Source: DASQPR01 sp963724705 (lineage in GTDB: Bacteria; Actinomycetota; Actinomycetes; Mycobacteriales; Micromonosporaceae). Taken from it: a DNA stretch of 64,000 nt. Numbering within the stretch: the stretch's first letter is position 1; the number at the start of each line of letters is the position of its first letter. Below the pieces are notes generated by a model. That model worked only from the letters and a program-made list of their open reading frames with translations, was not told where the DNA came from and ran no database searches. The position numbers were made by a program, and so were the translations under genes. The stretch spans positions 558,001 through 622,000 of the forward strand of contig CAVRVS010000004.1 in assembly GCA_963724705.1 (NCBI GenBank), in the 5' to 3' direction. This document shows, in pieces, positions 28,163-36,492 of the stretch.

Positions 28163-28975
28163 CTACCCGGTGAGACGGCCAATCTGAGTGCTCGCCCAGT
28201 GTTGGGCTAGTCCGGCGGTGGCGGCGAGCGAGATGAGGAAGAACATCGTACGGAGGACGAGCACCTCCATCGCGCCGCCGACCTTGACGGCGACGGCGTT
28301 CGGCACGCCGACGTCGTACCACCGGCGGTGGGCGATCGGCAGCGGCCAGAACAGCGGGCAGCCCTCTTTGGTGATGACATCGCCGAGGAGATGGACGAGG
28401 CAGCCGGCACCGATGGACAGGCCCAGGATCGGGTAGCCGCGACCACTCGACAAGTGGTCGTACGCAAGGTAGGTAGTCCAGCCAGCGACGGCCGTGACCA
28501 GGAGCCAGCCGGCCCGTTTCGACCATTGCGCGAACAGACCTCGCAGCGCCATAGCGAATGAGAGGAACAGCGTGACAAGCACCGCGGACTTGCCGTACCG
28601 GGCGCAAGCGACGTAGACGCCCCAGCCGACGAGTGCAGTGAAGATCAGTGTGTGGGTAAGCGTCCGGTGGCCGTTGTGCCGGTGCGGGTCGCGGTGCGTC
28701 TTGGTCACGTCGTAGACGCCGAGCGAGACCTTCTCGATGCATTCGGCGGTGAACAGCGACACCACCCCGAAGGTGTGCGCGACGGTCGCGCCGCCCTTGT
28801 CCGCGGTGACGCGGCCGGACAGGTCGAGATCGGGTACGAGCGCGCCGCCGGCACACATCGCCGTGCCGATCGCGATCTGCGCCGGCGACTGGTGAAAGTG
28901 TGCGAACTGCATGGCGCCGAATGACGCGGCGAGCCAGACGGCGGCGCCGGAGAGGGCGTGGGACGGCCCGAGCAT
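28163..28975 (-). CDS. Membrane metal-dependent hydrolase (YdjM/DUF457-like)
   Basis: A ~270-residue membrane protein. Histidines in MLGPSHALSGAAVW, HRTLTHTLIF and HLLGDVITKEGCPLFWP form the conserved H/D pattern of the YdjM (LexA-regulated) family of membrane-bound putative hydrolases. Four to five hydrophobic segments are visible. Start ATG 28975 is chosen because it begins the conserved part and GGAGG precedes it. Reaction unknown. Confidence 0.85.
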   Translation of the reverse strand: MLGPSHALSGAAVWLAASFGAMQFAHFHQSPAQIAIGTAMCAGGALVPDLDLSGRVTADKGGATVAHTFGVVSLFTAECIEKVSLGVYDVTKTHRDPHRHNGHRTLTHTLIFTALVGWGVYVACARYGKSAVLVTLFLSFAMALRGLFAQWSKRAGWLLVTAVAGWTTYLAYDHLSSGRGYPILGLSIGAGCLVHLLGDVITKEGCPLFWPLPIAHRRWYDVGVPNAVAVKVGGAMEVLVLRTMFFLISLAATAGLAQHWASTQIGRLTG

Positions 28976-29492
28976 GGGTCGATGACCTCCGAGGTTGATG
29001 GTGGACCCGAAGACGCGGCGGGGCCGCCCACGCGGTTCGGGTGCGGTCGACGCTTGTGTCAGCCGTTGTTTACGCCATGACGCCGGCCATGTCCACGCGC
29101 CGCGCTGGTGCACGATGAGTCCACTGTGATCAGTACGTATTGGACAGTCGCAGGTCACGGCGTGAGTTCCGATCGCCGGCTATGTCCAACATCACGACGA
29201 TCACGGTCCAACGTCACGGCGATCAACCGGCCGCACGCGTCGCACACCCAGCGGGCCGCTGAGGGGAGCAACGACCGCTGAGGACGTGATCTTGGTCGGC
29301 GGTCGACTTCGTTGTTCCGCTGCGTGGGACGGCGTACGGCGCCTATCGTCGATGAAACGGCTGATGTGATCGGCGGAATCGATCGCCTCAGCTGCTGCGC
29401 ATGGAGCCCGGCGGTGACGCGGGAACTTGCGGCCTGTGTCGTTGCCCGCCCACCACCGAGTGGCATCAAACGGCAACCGCACGGAGGATCCC
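28976..29492. other. 517-base intergenic region, no supported gene
   Basis: Between the divergent hydrolase and the small-protein pair. A minus-strand frame over 29155-29469 contains a short Cys pair segment (RWVCDACGRLIAV) reminiscent of a small zinc ribbon, but it has no convincing start or conserved surroundings, so I do not call a gene. The left end carries the GGAGG site of the hydrolase gene and the right end the GGAGG of the next gene. Confidence 0.5.
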
Positions 29493-29852
29493 ATGAATGG
29501 CGCAGTATTGATCCGTTGGGGCGCGAGTATCCCCGGCCGCGAGGCCGCTGGCCTGGATGTGTTCGGAAAGACGGTCGCCCGCTTCGAAGATCTGGCCAAG
29601 TCGGGCCGCGTCCACGGCCATCAGGAATATTTCTCGGTCACCGGCCGCAACGGCGGGTTCATGATGATCGACGGTGAGCTGGACGAGCTCATGAAGATCC
29701 TCGTCGAGGACGAAACCACAAGGCTGACCGACCAGGCGAGTGCCATCGTATCCGATCTTGAGATTCAGGCGTTCGCCGGCGGCAACGATCAAGCGACCCG
29801 ACAGGTCGTAACGGCGTACACGGCGAATCTGCAGGAGATCGGTTACATGTAG
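29493..29852 (+). CDS. Conserved small protein of unknown function, paired with a GYD protein
   Basis: A 119-residue protein that I do not recognise as a characterised enzyme. It begins MNGAVLIRWGASIPGREAAG and contains HGHQEYFSVTGRNGGFMMIDG, consistent with a small alpha/beta dimeric fold like the GYD/DUF3303 type. A GGAGG site precedes ATG 29493. The next gene, 57 bases on, is a GYD-domain protein, so the two probably form an operon. Confidence 0.7.
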   Translation: MNGAVLIRWGASIPGREAAGLDVFGKTVARFEDLAKSGRVHGHQEYFSVTGRNGGFMMIDGELDELMKILVEDETTRLTDQASAIVSDLEIQAFAGGNDQATRQVVTAYTANLQEIGYM

Positions 29853-29909
29853 TCGAAGCGGGTTCGGACGCTGTGTCGCTCAAGATCCATCAACGGAGGT
29901 GAGTGCGCA

Positions 29910-30203
29910 ATGGCGACGTACATCAGTCTGCTCAACTGGACGGATCAAGGCATCCGAAACTTCGCGGATACCCTGCAACGCGCAGAAGCGGCGAAGGCTC
30001 TGGCGCAGCGGATGGGCGGCAGCGTCACGAATATCTTCTGGACGGTCGGCCAATACGATCTGGTGACCGTCGCCGATTTCCCGGACGACGAGGCTGGGAC
30101 GGCGTTTCTGCTCGCGCTCGGTTCGCAGGGCAACGTTCGCACGACAACGCTTCGGGCCTACAACGCAAGCGAGGTCGCCGGGGTCATCAGCAAGCTCAGC
30201 TGA
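29910..30203 (+). CDS. GYD-domain protein
   Basis: A 97-residue GYD-domain protein. It starts MATYISLLNWTDQGIRN and has the signature segment IFWTVGQYDLVTVADFPDDE near the middle. The fold is an alpha/beta sandwich similar to dimeric ferredoxin-like domains; function is not established. GGAGGTGAG precedes the start. It ends eight bases before the convergent stop of the M1 peptidase gene. Confidence 0.85.
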   Translation: MATYISLLNWTDQGIRNFADTLQRAEAAKALAQRMGGSVTNIFWTVGQYDLVTVADFPDDEAGTAFLLALGSQGNVRTTTLRAYNASEVAGVISKLS

Positions 30204-30211
30204 CCAGCCGG

Positions 30212-31702
30212 CTATTTGAGCGCCTGCGGGTAAGGCGGCTTGCCCGGTGTGTACAGCCATGAACGCAGGAAACCGTCGAGCGAGCGTCCGGAGACCTGGT
30301 CGGCGTAGGCGATGAACTCCGCTGTTGTCGCGTCACCACCGGCGTGCAGTTGGGCCCAGCCGCGGATGATCCGCCAGAACGTGGCGTCGCCGACCGTGAT
30401 GCGGAGTGCTTCGAGCGTGGCCGCGCCGCGCGTGTACACGGTGTCGTCGAAAAGCGAGTTCAGCGTGGGCTTGGCGGGTGGATCGAGTGGGAACCGGTCG
30501 GACTTGGCGTACAGCCTGTCGAAGGACTGTTTCGGCGTACGGCCGCCGATATGTTGCGACCAGAGCCACTCGGCGTAGGTGGCGAAACCCTCGTTGAGCC
30601 AGATGTCGGACCAGTCGGCGATGGTGACGTTGTCGCCGAACCATTGGTGCGCGAGTTCGTGTGCCATCAGGTCGTTCGCATCGGCGGGTGAGTCGAAGTC
30701 GTCCGACGAGTAGGACGGCCGGGTCTGGTTCTCCAGGGCGTCGAGGTTGGGTTGCGTGTAGACGATGCCGCCGACGGAGTTGAACGGGTACGGCCCGAAC
30801 TGGCTGGCCAGAAAGTCGACGATCGTCGGCGTGTTCGCCAGTTCCGTGTCTACCGTGCGTGGCAATGCATCCGGGACAGCGAGTACGACGGGCAGACCGT
30901 TGTGTTTCGTGATGCTGACCCGGTATTTGCCGATCGCCACGATCGCGAGATAGCTCGCCATCGGCGCAGCCTCGACCCACCTCCAGGTAGTGCGGGGTCC
31001 GCTGACGTGTTGGCTCGCGAGAACTCCGTTGGATACGGCGGCGAGTCCGGTCGGCGCCGTGATGCTGATGTCGTAGCTGGCCTTGTCGGTCAGCGTGTCG
31101 TTGACCGGGAACCACGTCGCAGCGACCTGAGGCTGACCCTGCACCAACGCGCCATCCGGCTGCGCCATGAAACCTTGGAGACCAAAGGCATTGCCGTTGT
31201 ACGGCTGCGGCACGCCGCCATACTTGATCGTGGTCGTGAAGGCGGTGCGCAAGCCGATCGGGCGTGCCGGAGTGATCGCGAGCTTGTCATGAGCGACGCT
31301 GAACGTCGCGGCCCGACCGCCGACCGTCACCGAGCTCACGGTCAGGGCGTGCAGATCCAGACTGAAGCTGGACAGCGCCTGCGTCGCGGTTGCGGTGATC
31401 GTGACAGTGCCGTTCAGCACCCGCGTGGCCGGGTCGTAGGCGATCCCGATCGCGTAGCGGCCGACGTCGTAGCCGCCGTTGCCGTCGTCCGGAAGCAGCG
31501 AGTCGGTCGATCTCGACGAGCCCGGCATCGGAGTTCTCGACCCCTCGAGCTGCGGGTTGCCGCGAGTCGGGGTCGACGCCGGCGGGCCATTCGTCGCGCC
31601 GGACATCCGGGTCGGTGGCGGGCTGGGTGACGACGAGCATCCGGCGGCGCATACTGCGGCGGCGATCCCGGCAGCTACGCCGGTGACCAGACGTCGACGC
31701 AC
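30212..31702 (-). CDS. Lipoprotein M1-family metallopeptidase
   Basis: About 496 residues. The N-terminus has an Arg-rich start, a hydrophobic stretch and the lipobox CAAGC, so it is a lipid-anchored extracellular protein. The zinc site is HELAHQW (His348, Glu349, His352) with Glu371 in WLNEGFATYAEW. The substrate-binding motif reads LDALENQTRP, where aminopeptidases have G-x-M-E-N, so Ala-Leu replace the usual residues before Glu-Asn. It probably trims peptides outside the cell. GTG 31702 is chosen as it directly precedes the signal and follows GGGGGAGG; a longer frame to 31825 lacks support. Confidence 0.9.
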   Translation of the reverse strand: MRRRLVTGVAAGIAAAVCAAGCSSSPSPPPTRMSGATNGPPASTPTRGNPQLEGSRTPMPGSSRSTDSLLPDDGNGGYDVGRYAIGIAYDPATRVLNGTVTITATATQALSSFSLDLHALTVSSVTVGGRAATFSVAHDKLAITPARPIGLRTAFTTTIKYGGVPQPYNGNAFGLQGFMAQPDGALVQGQPQVAATWFPVNDTLTDKASYDISITAPTGLAAVSNGVLASQHVSGPRTTWRWVEAAPMASYLAIVAIGKYRVSITKHNGLPVVLAVPDALPRTVDTELANTPTIVDFLASQFGPYPFNSVGGIVYTQPNLDALENQTRPSYSSDDFDSPADANDLMAHELAHQWFGDNVTIADWSDIWLNEGFATYAEWLWSQHIGGRTPKQSFDRLYAKSDRFPLDPPAKPTLNSLFDDTVYTRGAATLEALRITVGDATFWRIIRGWAQLHAGGDATTAEFIAYADQVSGRSLDGFLRSWLYTPGKPPYPQALK

Positions 31703-31834
31703 GACAGCCTCCCCCGGTGCTGCGTGAGCTCTGCTTGCACGGCCACGATACGGACGGCGGCCGCGCGGGCGTGCCGGATTTGGCGAAGCCGGTCTGTGAC
31801 GCGCGGAATTCGAGGGTGGTTCCAACCGTTGCGG

Positions 31835-32447
31835 CTACTCGCGTGCGGCGGCAGCCTGCCGGAGTAGTTCCTCGCGATCCCAGGTGAACGATCCGTCGCG
31901 GAGCTCATTGAGTATCGAGGTAACCCAGCGCAGTTCGGCGTCGGTGATAGCTCGCAAGTACTCGATCTCGACCATCGCGATTCGGGGAATCTCGATGCCC
32001 TCGATCTCCATCGCCAGTTCGGCGTCCAACTCGGCGACGCGCTTGATGAGCTGATCGCGCCGCCGTTCGAGCATCGTCTGAGCTGCTGTTGGCGTCTCCA
32101 ACATCAGAAACGACAACGCGGCCGGGAAACTCGGGGAACTCGTTGCGGGGCGTTGAGACGATCTCAGCTAGCCACTGCTGCGTTGCCGCCCGTCCCGCAT
32201 CGGTCAGGTGGTACGTCGTCCGCTCCGGATAGCGCTCGTCCCGGTCCGTTTCGCCGGCCGCGATCAGGCCCGCTTCGACGAGCCGGTCGATCATCCGGTA
32301 CAGGCTCGCGCGCTGATCCACGTTGACGACCTTGTCCTTGCCCCATCGCTTGATCAGCCGCTGGATTCCGTACGGGTGCATCGGTCCGTTTTCCAGCAGC
32401 CCGAGGATCGCCAGCGCGAGCGGGGAGCGGCGGAAGGTCGAGGTCAC
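31835..32447 (-). pseudogene. PadR-family transcriptional regulator, one apparent frameshift
   Basis: The N-terminal winged helix is typical of PadR (SPLALAILGLLENGPMHPYGIQ, DQRASLYRMIDRLVEAGLI, YHLTDAG). After EFPEFP the frame changes: the C-terminal dimerisation part (LSFLMLETPTAAQTMLERRRDQL to the stop at 31835) is in the neighbouring frame. One extra base within 32121-32127 accounts for this; corrected length about 203 residues. It is divergent from an alpha/beta hydrolase gene, with a strong inverted repeat in between, so it likely represses both. GTG 32447 starts the conserved region. Confidence 0.85.
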
Positions 32448-32483
32448 TCTGCCACGGTACACGAGATCGAGGTCTCAGAGTTA

Positions 32484-32516
32484 CTAGTTGCAAAGAAACT
32501 AGATGATGTGCAACTA
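32484..32516. promoter_or_regulatory. Nested inverted repeats, likely PadR operator
   Basis: TAGTTGCA (32485-32492) and TGCAACTA (32509-32516) are perfect inverted 8-mers with a 16-base spacer. Inside, CTAGTT (32484-32489) and AACTAG (32497-32502) form a second perfect inverted repeat. The pair lies in the 77-base gap between padR and the divergent hydrolase gene, nine bases before the hydrolase ATG, where a bound repressor would block initiation. Confidence 0.7.
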
Positions 32517-32524
32517 TCACTCCC

Positions 32525-33427
32525 ATGTTGAAGACAGAGACAGCAATGAGTTCGGGTTCGGTCGTCTCGCGGGACGGGACGTCGATCGGCTACCTGACCG
32601 CCGGCCACGGTCCAGCTGTCGTGATCTTGCACGGCAGCATGGAGACGGCCCGCAGTCACACGCTGCTCGCCGAGCAGTTGGCCGACAACTTCACCGTCTA
32701 TCTGCCCGACCGACGGGGTCGGGGCATGTCCGGCCCGTACCGGCCGGATCACAGCCTCCGAACGGAGGTCGAAGACTTGGCGGCCGTGATGGCCGCCGCC
32801 GGCGCGCACTTGGCGTTCGGGGTCAGCGCAAGCGGACTCGTCGTGTTGGAGGCGGCTCGTACGCTGTCTGACCTTCGCAAGGCGGCGGTCTACGAGCCGG
32901 CGCTGGTGATGGACGGAGCCAAGCACACCGCGTGGGTGAGCCGCTTCGACCGGGAGATGGCCGACGGCAACACGGCCGCGGCGATGATCACGAGCATGGA
33001 TGGCTTGGAACTTGCACCACCCCTGTTCAAGATCATTCCACGGCGATTCTTGACCGCTATGACCGACGCCGCGATGAGGCGAGAAGACCGGGCGGCCGTC
33101 GCCGGCGCCGTCACGATGCGCCAACTGGCGCCGACGTTGCACTACGAGGGAATGCTCCTGGCCGAGGCGGCCGGCACGGTCAACGCATACTCGACTGTCG
33201 ATGCCGACGTCCTGCTGCTCGGCGGCACCAAAGGGCTGCCGTTCCTCAGGGCTGGCCGCGATGCCCTCGCGAAAACGTTGCCGCGCAACCGGCTAGTGGA
33301 GCTATCCGGTCTCCAACATGGCGCGTCCAGCGATCCCAGCCCCACCAACCCCGGCGGCAAACCCGAGGTCGTCGCCCAGGTCGCGCGCGAGGTTCGCGCA
33401 TTCTTCAAAGGGGATCAGCAGCAATGA
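32525..33427 (+). CDS. Alpha/beta hydrolase
   Basis: A 300-residue alpha/beta-hydrolase. Oxyanion-hole region VVILHGSMETARSH, the strand/loop YLPDRRGRGMSGPY, nucleophile elbow FGVSASGLV (Ser in G-V-S-A-S, the last position being Ser rather than Gly), and a C-terminal His in LSGLQHGASSDP. Substrate unknown. It is controlled by the divergent PadR gene by position, and its stop overlaps the SGNH esterase start (ATGA at 33424), so the two hydrolases share a transcript. Confidence 0.88.
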   Translation: MLKTETAMSSGSVVSRDGTSIGYLTAGHGPAVVILHGSMETARSHTLLAEQLADNFTVYLPDRRGRGMSGPYRPDHSLRTEVEDLAAVMAAAGAHLAFGVSASGLVVLEAARTLSDLRKAAVYEPALVMDGAKHTAWVSRFDREMADGNTAAAMITSMDGLELAPPLFKIIPRRFLTAMTDAAMRREDRAAVAGAVTMRQLAPTLHYEGMLLAEAAGTVNAYSTVDADVLLLGGTKGLPFLRAGRDALAKTLPRNRLVELSGLQHGASSDPSPTNPGGKPEVVAQVAREVRAFFKGDQQQ

Positions 33428-34695
33428 GTATTCGCGGTAGGGCGATCGCCGTCGTATCGGTCGCGGCGCTGGCCGCCACGCTCGTCACCGTCTCCACGGC
33501 CAGCGCGGCCATCCGACCGGTCGCCCGTTGGACTGCAACCTGGGCTTCGGCCATGCAACAACCCGTCGCGGCAAACGCCGCGACCGGGCCGAACTGGTCG
33601 ATGGGCGGCTTCAGTCACCAGACGGTACGGCAGATCGCACGGGTCAGCCGCGGCGGCAGCCAGGTTCGCATCCGTCTGTCCAACGTGTACGGCACGAAGC
33701 CGCTGGCGATCACCGGCGCTACCATCGCGGCAACCCGCGACGGTGCGTCGGTCGAGCCGGGCACCGCTAGGTTCGTGACCTTCCACGGAGAGCGGTCGAT
33801 GTCAATCGCGCCCGGCGCGGCCGCTGCGTCCGATGCTGTACGTCTCCGGGTTACCACATTGGAATCGTTGACGGTCACGCTGTATTTCGCCGGTACGACT
33901 GGACCGGCGACTTTCCACGAGGACGGCCTGACCACGACGTACCAGGCCGCGGGCGATCACCGCTTCGACACCGACAGCGACGCATTCGGCGGCGCGACCA
34001 GCCACTCGTATTACTACCTCACCGGTATCGATGTGGCTGGCGGACCGACGCGCACGGCGGTCGTGACGTTCGGAGACTCGATCACGAACGGCCACAACTC
34101 TACCGTCGGCGGCAACGACCGGTATTCCGACGCGTTGGCCGTACGACTGGCGCGCGCACACCAGTCGATCGGCGTGGCCAACAGCGGTATCACCGGAAAC
34201 GAACTCATCAACGGGTTGCCGTGCTTCGGCGACCCGGGACTGGACCGCTTCCGCCGCGACGCGCTCGACGAACCGGGCGTCCGTACGATCGTCCTGCTCG
34301 AAGGGGCGAACGACATCTGGGACAGCGAAGGCCCGTACGGCGGATGCGGTGAGACACCACGGACTACCGCGGACCAGATCGTCGATGCGTACAGCTCGCT
34401 GATCCGGGCTGCGCACGACCGCGGCATCCGCGTGATCGGAGCCACGATCACGCCGTTCAAAGCGCCGTACATGTCGGCCGCGGACTTTGCCCGGGCGGAG
34501 ACGATCCGCGACGCCGTGAACGCGTGGGTCCTGCACTCGGGGGCGTACGACTCGGTCGTCGACTTCGCGAAGGCCGTCGCGGATCGGGCCGATCCACAGC
34601 AGATCGACCCGGCCTTCAACTCCGGGGACTTCCTGCACCCCAACGACGCCGGCTACCGGGCGATCGCGGACGCGTTCAACCTGAACGCACTCTGA
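33424..34695 (+). CDS. Secreted SGNH/GDSL-family hydrolase
   Basis: A 423-residue exported esterase/lipase-type enzyme. Signal peptide MSIRGRAIAVVSVAALAATLVT with a cut near ASA. The N-terminal ~190 residues form a beta-sandwich-like domain (WTATWASAMQQP, VRIRLSNVYGTKPL); the catalytic domain has TFGDSITNG (Ser), SGITGNEL (Gly), EGANDIW (Asn) and DFLHPNDAGY (Asp/His). Coupled to the preceding alpha/beta hydrolase, hence likely under PadR control. A strong hairpin follows the stop. Confidence 0.92.
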   Translation: MSIRGRAIAVVSVAALAATLVTVSTASAAIRPVARWTATWASAMQQPVAANAATGPNWSMGGFSHQTVRQIARVSRGGSQVRIRLSNVYGTKPLAITGATIAATRDGASVEPGTARFVTFHGERSMSIAPGAAAASDAVRLRVTTLESLTVTLYFAGTTGPATFHEDGLTTTYQAAGDHRFDTDSDAFGGATSHSYYYLTGIDVAGGPTRTAVVTFGDSITNGHNSTVGGNDRYSDALAVRLARAHQSIGVANSGITGNELINGLPCFGDPGLDRFRRDALDEPGVRTIVLLEGANDIWDSEGPYGGCGETPRTTADQIVDAYSSLIRAAHDRGIRVIGATITPFKAPYMSAADFARAETIRDAVNAWVLHSGAYDSVVDFAKAVADRADPQQIDPAFNSGDFLHPNDAGYRAIADAFNLNAL

Positions 34696-34730
34696 CTCGA
34701 CATACGCCGACTCAACACACTCGACCCGGT

Positions 34731-34758
34731 GGGCCACCTCGATCCGTCGAGGTGGCCC
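34731..34758 (+). terminator. Strong hairpin after the PadR-controlled hydrolase pair
   Basis: GGGCCACCTCGA (34731-34742), loop TCCG, TCGAGGTGGCCC (34747-34758): a perfect 12-bp stem 35 bases after the stop codon. No T tract follows, typical for high-GC actinobacteria. Confidence 0.8.
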
Positions 34759-34869
34759 ATCGACCGTCCCCATCGTTCCGACCGGTCGGACAACGCGCCG
34801 GATCTCGCCTACAGTGTTCCGACACCCGCGGCCGATCCGGCCCTCGGCGTAGCGCATCACGGAGGATCC

Positions 34870-35670
34870 ATGAAGCGGCGTCGCGTCATCGTCGCGGGCG
34901 CCGCTGCGCTCGCCTTGATCGGTTTGACCCTGTCGGGCTGCGTACGGTCGGCCAGCGCGGCTCGTGGCATCGGCGTGCTTACGGCGGCGCCCGCGACGTC
35001 AGCGCCACCGACCGCCGTCGACGGTACGGACACGTTTGATGCCGCGATGACCAGCCTGGACGAGGGCTACTCCATCGTCGTGAAGTACGGCGGCTTGACC
35101 GCTACCGGCCGCATGGATCCCGCTCATCACGCGGCGACGGTCGATTTCGCCGGCCTTGAGGACGGTGTGCACGGCGACATCACCTTCACCCAGATCGGGA
35201 CGGCGTTGTGGATGAAGATCGACCTAGGGACGCTCAGCCGGCGGGAGGGCATCGAACCGAAGATCTGGTACCGGTTGTCCCTATCGAAGATCTCCGACCC
35301 GGGCAGTCTGCCGTTCGATACCGAGGACTCAGGTGATCCGCTGCACGTCAGCGACCTGTTCACCGCCGTCGCGGACGTGCGGCAGGTGGATCGCACGCAC
35401 GTGACCGGCACGGTCGATCTCAGCCAAGCCAACGGCAGTCTGTCGCCCGATCCCGCTGACGTCGACGACGCCGGCGCAGCGGCGAAAGCCGAGCCGTTCA
35501 CGCTGGTGCTCGACGAGAGTGGCCGACCGGCGCAACTTCACCTCAGTGGCAATCACTACCTGGCGATGGAATTCGCGTTCAGCCACGTCGGTTCGCCGGG
35601 GGCTATCAAGGCGCCGCCGGCGTCCGACGTACGGAAGGCGACGTCCGCCGTCTATCAATTCTTCGGGTAA
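34870..35670 (+). CDS. Lipoprotein of unknown function
   Basis: A 266-residue protein with a lipoprotein signal (MKRRRVIVAGAAALALIG, lipobox LSGC). The mature part, with segments such as AMTSLDEGYSIVVKYGGLTATG and FTQIGTALWMKIDLG, resembles small envelope lipoproteins of the LppX/LprAFG-like beta-sheet type, but similarity is only general and I assign no function. GGAGG precedes ATG 34870. Flanked by hairpins on both sides, so monocistronic. Confidence 0.75.
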   Translation: MKRRRVIVAGAAALALIGLTLSGCVRSASAARGIGVLTAAPATSAPPTAVDGTDTFDAAMTSLDEGYSIVVKYGGLTATGRMDPAHHAATVDFAGLEDGVHGDITFTQIGTALWMKIDLGTLSRREGIEPKIWYRLSLSKISDPGSLPFDTEDSGDPLHVSDLFTAVADVRQVDRTHVTGTVDLSQANGSLSPDPADVDDAGAAAKAEPFTLVLDESGRPAQLHLSGNHYLAMEFAFSHVGSPGAIKAPPASDVRKATSAVYQFFG

Positions 35671-35680
35671 CGCTGGACTA

Positions 35681-35700
35681 TCGCGGCGCGTTCGCCGCGA
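35681..35700. terminator. Hairpin between convergent lipoprotein and ABC permease genes
   Basis: TCGCGGCG (35681-35688), loop CGTT, CGCCGCGA (35693-35700): perfect 8-bp stem ten bases after the lipoprotein stop and in the gap before the convergent permease end (35767). Likely bidirectional. Confidence 0.65.
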
Positions 35701-35766
35701 AGTTCGAGTCTCATCGTGGCGTGCCGTTCGGACCGTCGCGTCATTCGTGGCTGCCCAAGAGGTTCA

Positions 35767-36492
35767 TCAATGTGCGCCGGCGACCAGGCGTTCGCTGTCG
35801 AACAGCGCCGACGTTATCCGCCAGCCGAATCCGTTGAGTGCCAGCAGCGCGACCGCGAGGCCGAGGGCAAGCCCGAGCGTCGCGTGGATCACGTCGTACG
35901 CGATAAGCGTCGTGACCGCGACCGACGGAAGGTTTGCCAGCATGCCAAGCTGTTGGGCAACCCGGACGTCGCTCGATCGGGTCGAGATCGCTGTGCCGAT
36001 CCAGATCGACCACCCGGCGAGGAGCGGCGTGAAGACCAGTTGGGCGAGTATTTCCGGGCCGCGTACGAGCGCCGAGGCCACCGCCGGATCGGCGAAGAGC
36101 CCGATGCAGGCGAGGACGAGGGCATAGACCGCGTACGCGACGGCGAGCGATGGGACGATGGCGGCCAACGCCTTGGCCAGCAGGAACTCCTCCCGGCGAA
36201 TCGGGCTCGCGAGCGTCGGCTCGAGGGTTCCCTGGGCTCGCTCACCGACGATCGAGTAGGCGGCGAGCGCGGCAGGCACGATCGCCGGGATGCCCAGCAG
36301 GTAGAGCAGCGGATCCCCGCGTTGGAGGGCGCTCGCCGACGATGCCGGCAATGCGAAGACGTCAACGAGCGGCGGCACGACAAACAGCAGCGGAAGGATC
36401 GCCATCGCCCCGATGACCAGGGAGCCGTTGCGCCGATACTCGCGGAGCTCCTTGCGGAAGATGGCGCCGACACGCCTCGTACTCACTCTCAT
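35767..36492 (-). CDS. ABC-2 type exporter permease
   Basis: A 241-residue membrane protein with about six hydrophobic segments; starts MRVSTRRVGAIFRKELREYRR, a common N-terminus of ABC-2 permeases of the NatB/CcmB-like kind, and contains YSIVGERAQGTLEPTLASPI before the second half, the typical 'E-R-x-x-G-T-L-E' motif. It forms an exporter with the ATPase just upstream (ATGA overlap at 36489). Substrate unknown. Confidence 0.9.
   Translation of the reverse strand: MRVSTRRVGAIFRKELREYRRNGSLVIGAMAILPLLFVVPPLVDVFALPASSASALQRGDPLLYLLGIPAIVPAALAAYSIVGERAQGTLEPTLASPIRREEFLLAKALAAIVPSLAVAYAVYALVLACIGLFADPAVASALVRGPEILAQLVFTPLLAGWSIWIGTAISTRSSDVRVAQQLGMLANLPSVAVTTLIAYDVIHATLGLALGLAVALLALNGFGWRITSALFDSERLVAGAH

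Noticed and set aside
29155..29469. Possible small minus-strand gene with a Cys-x-x-Cys pair
   Set aside because: No supported start, no ribosome-binding site and only a few residues that look conserved.
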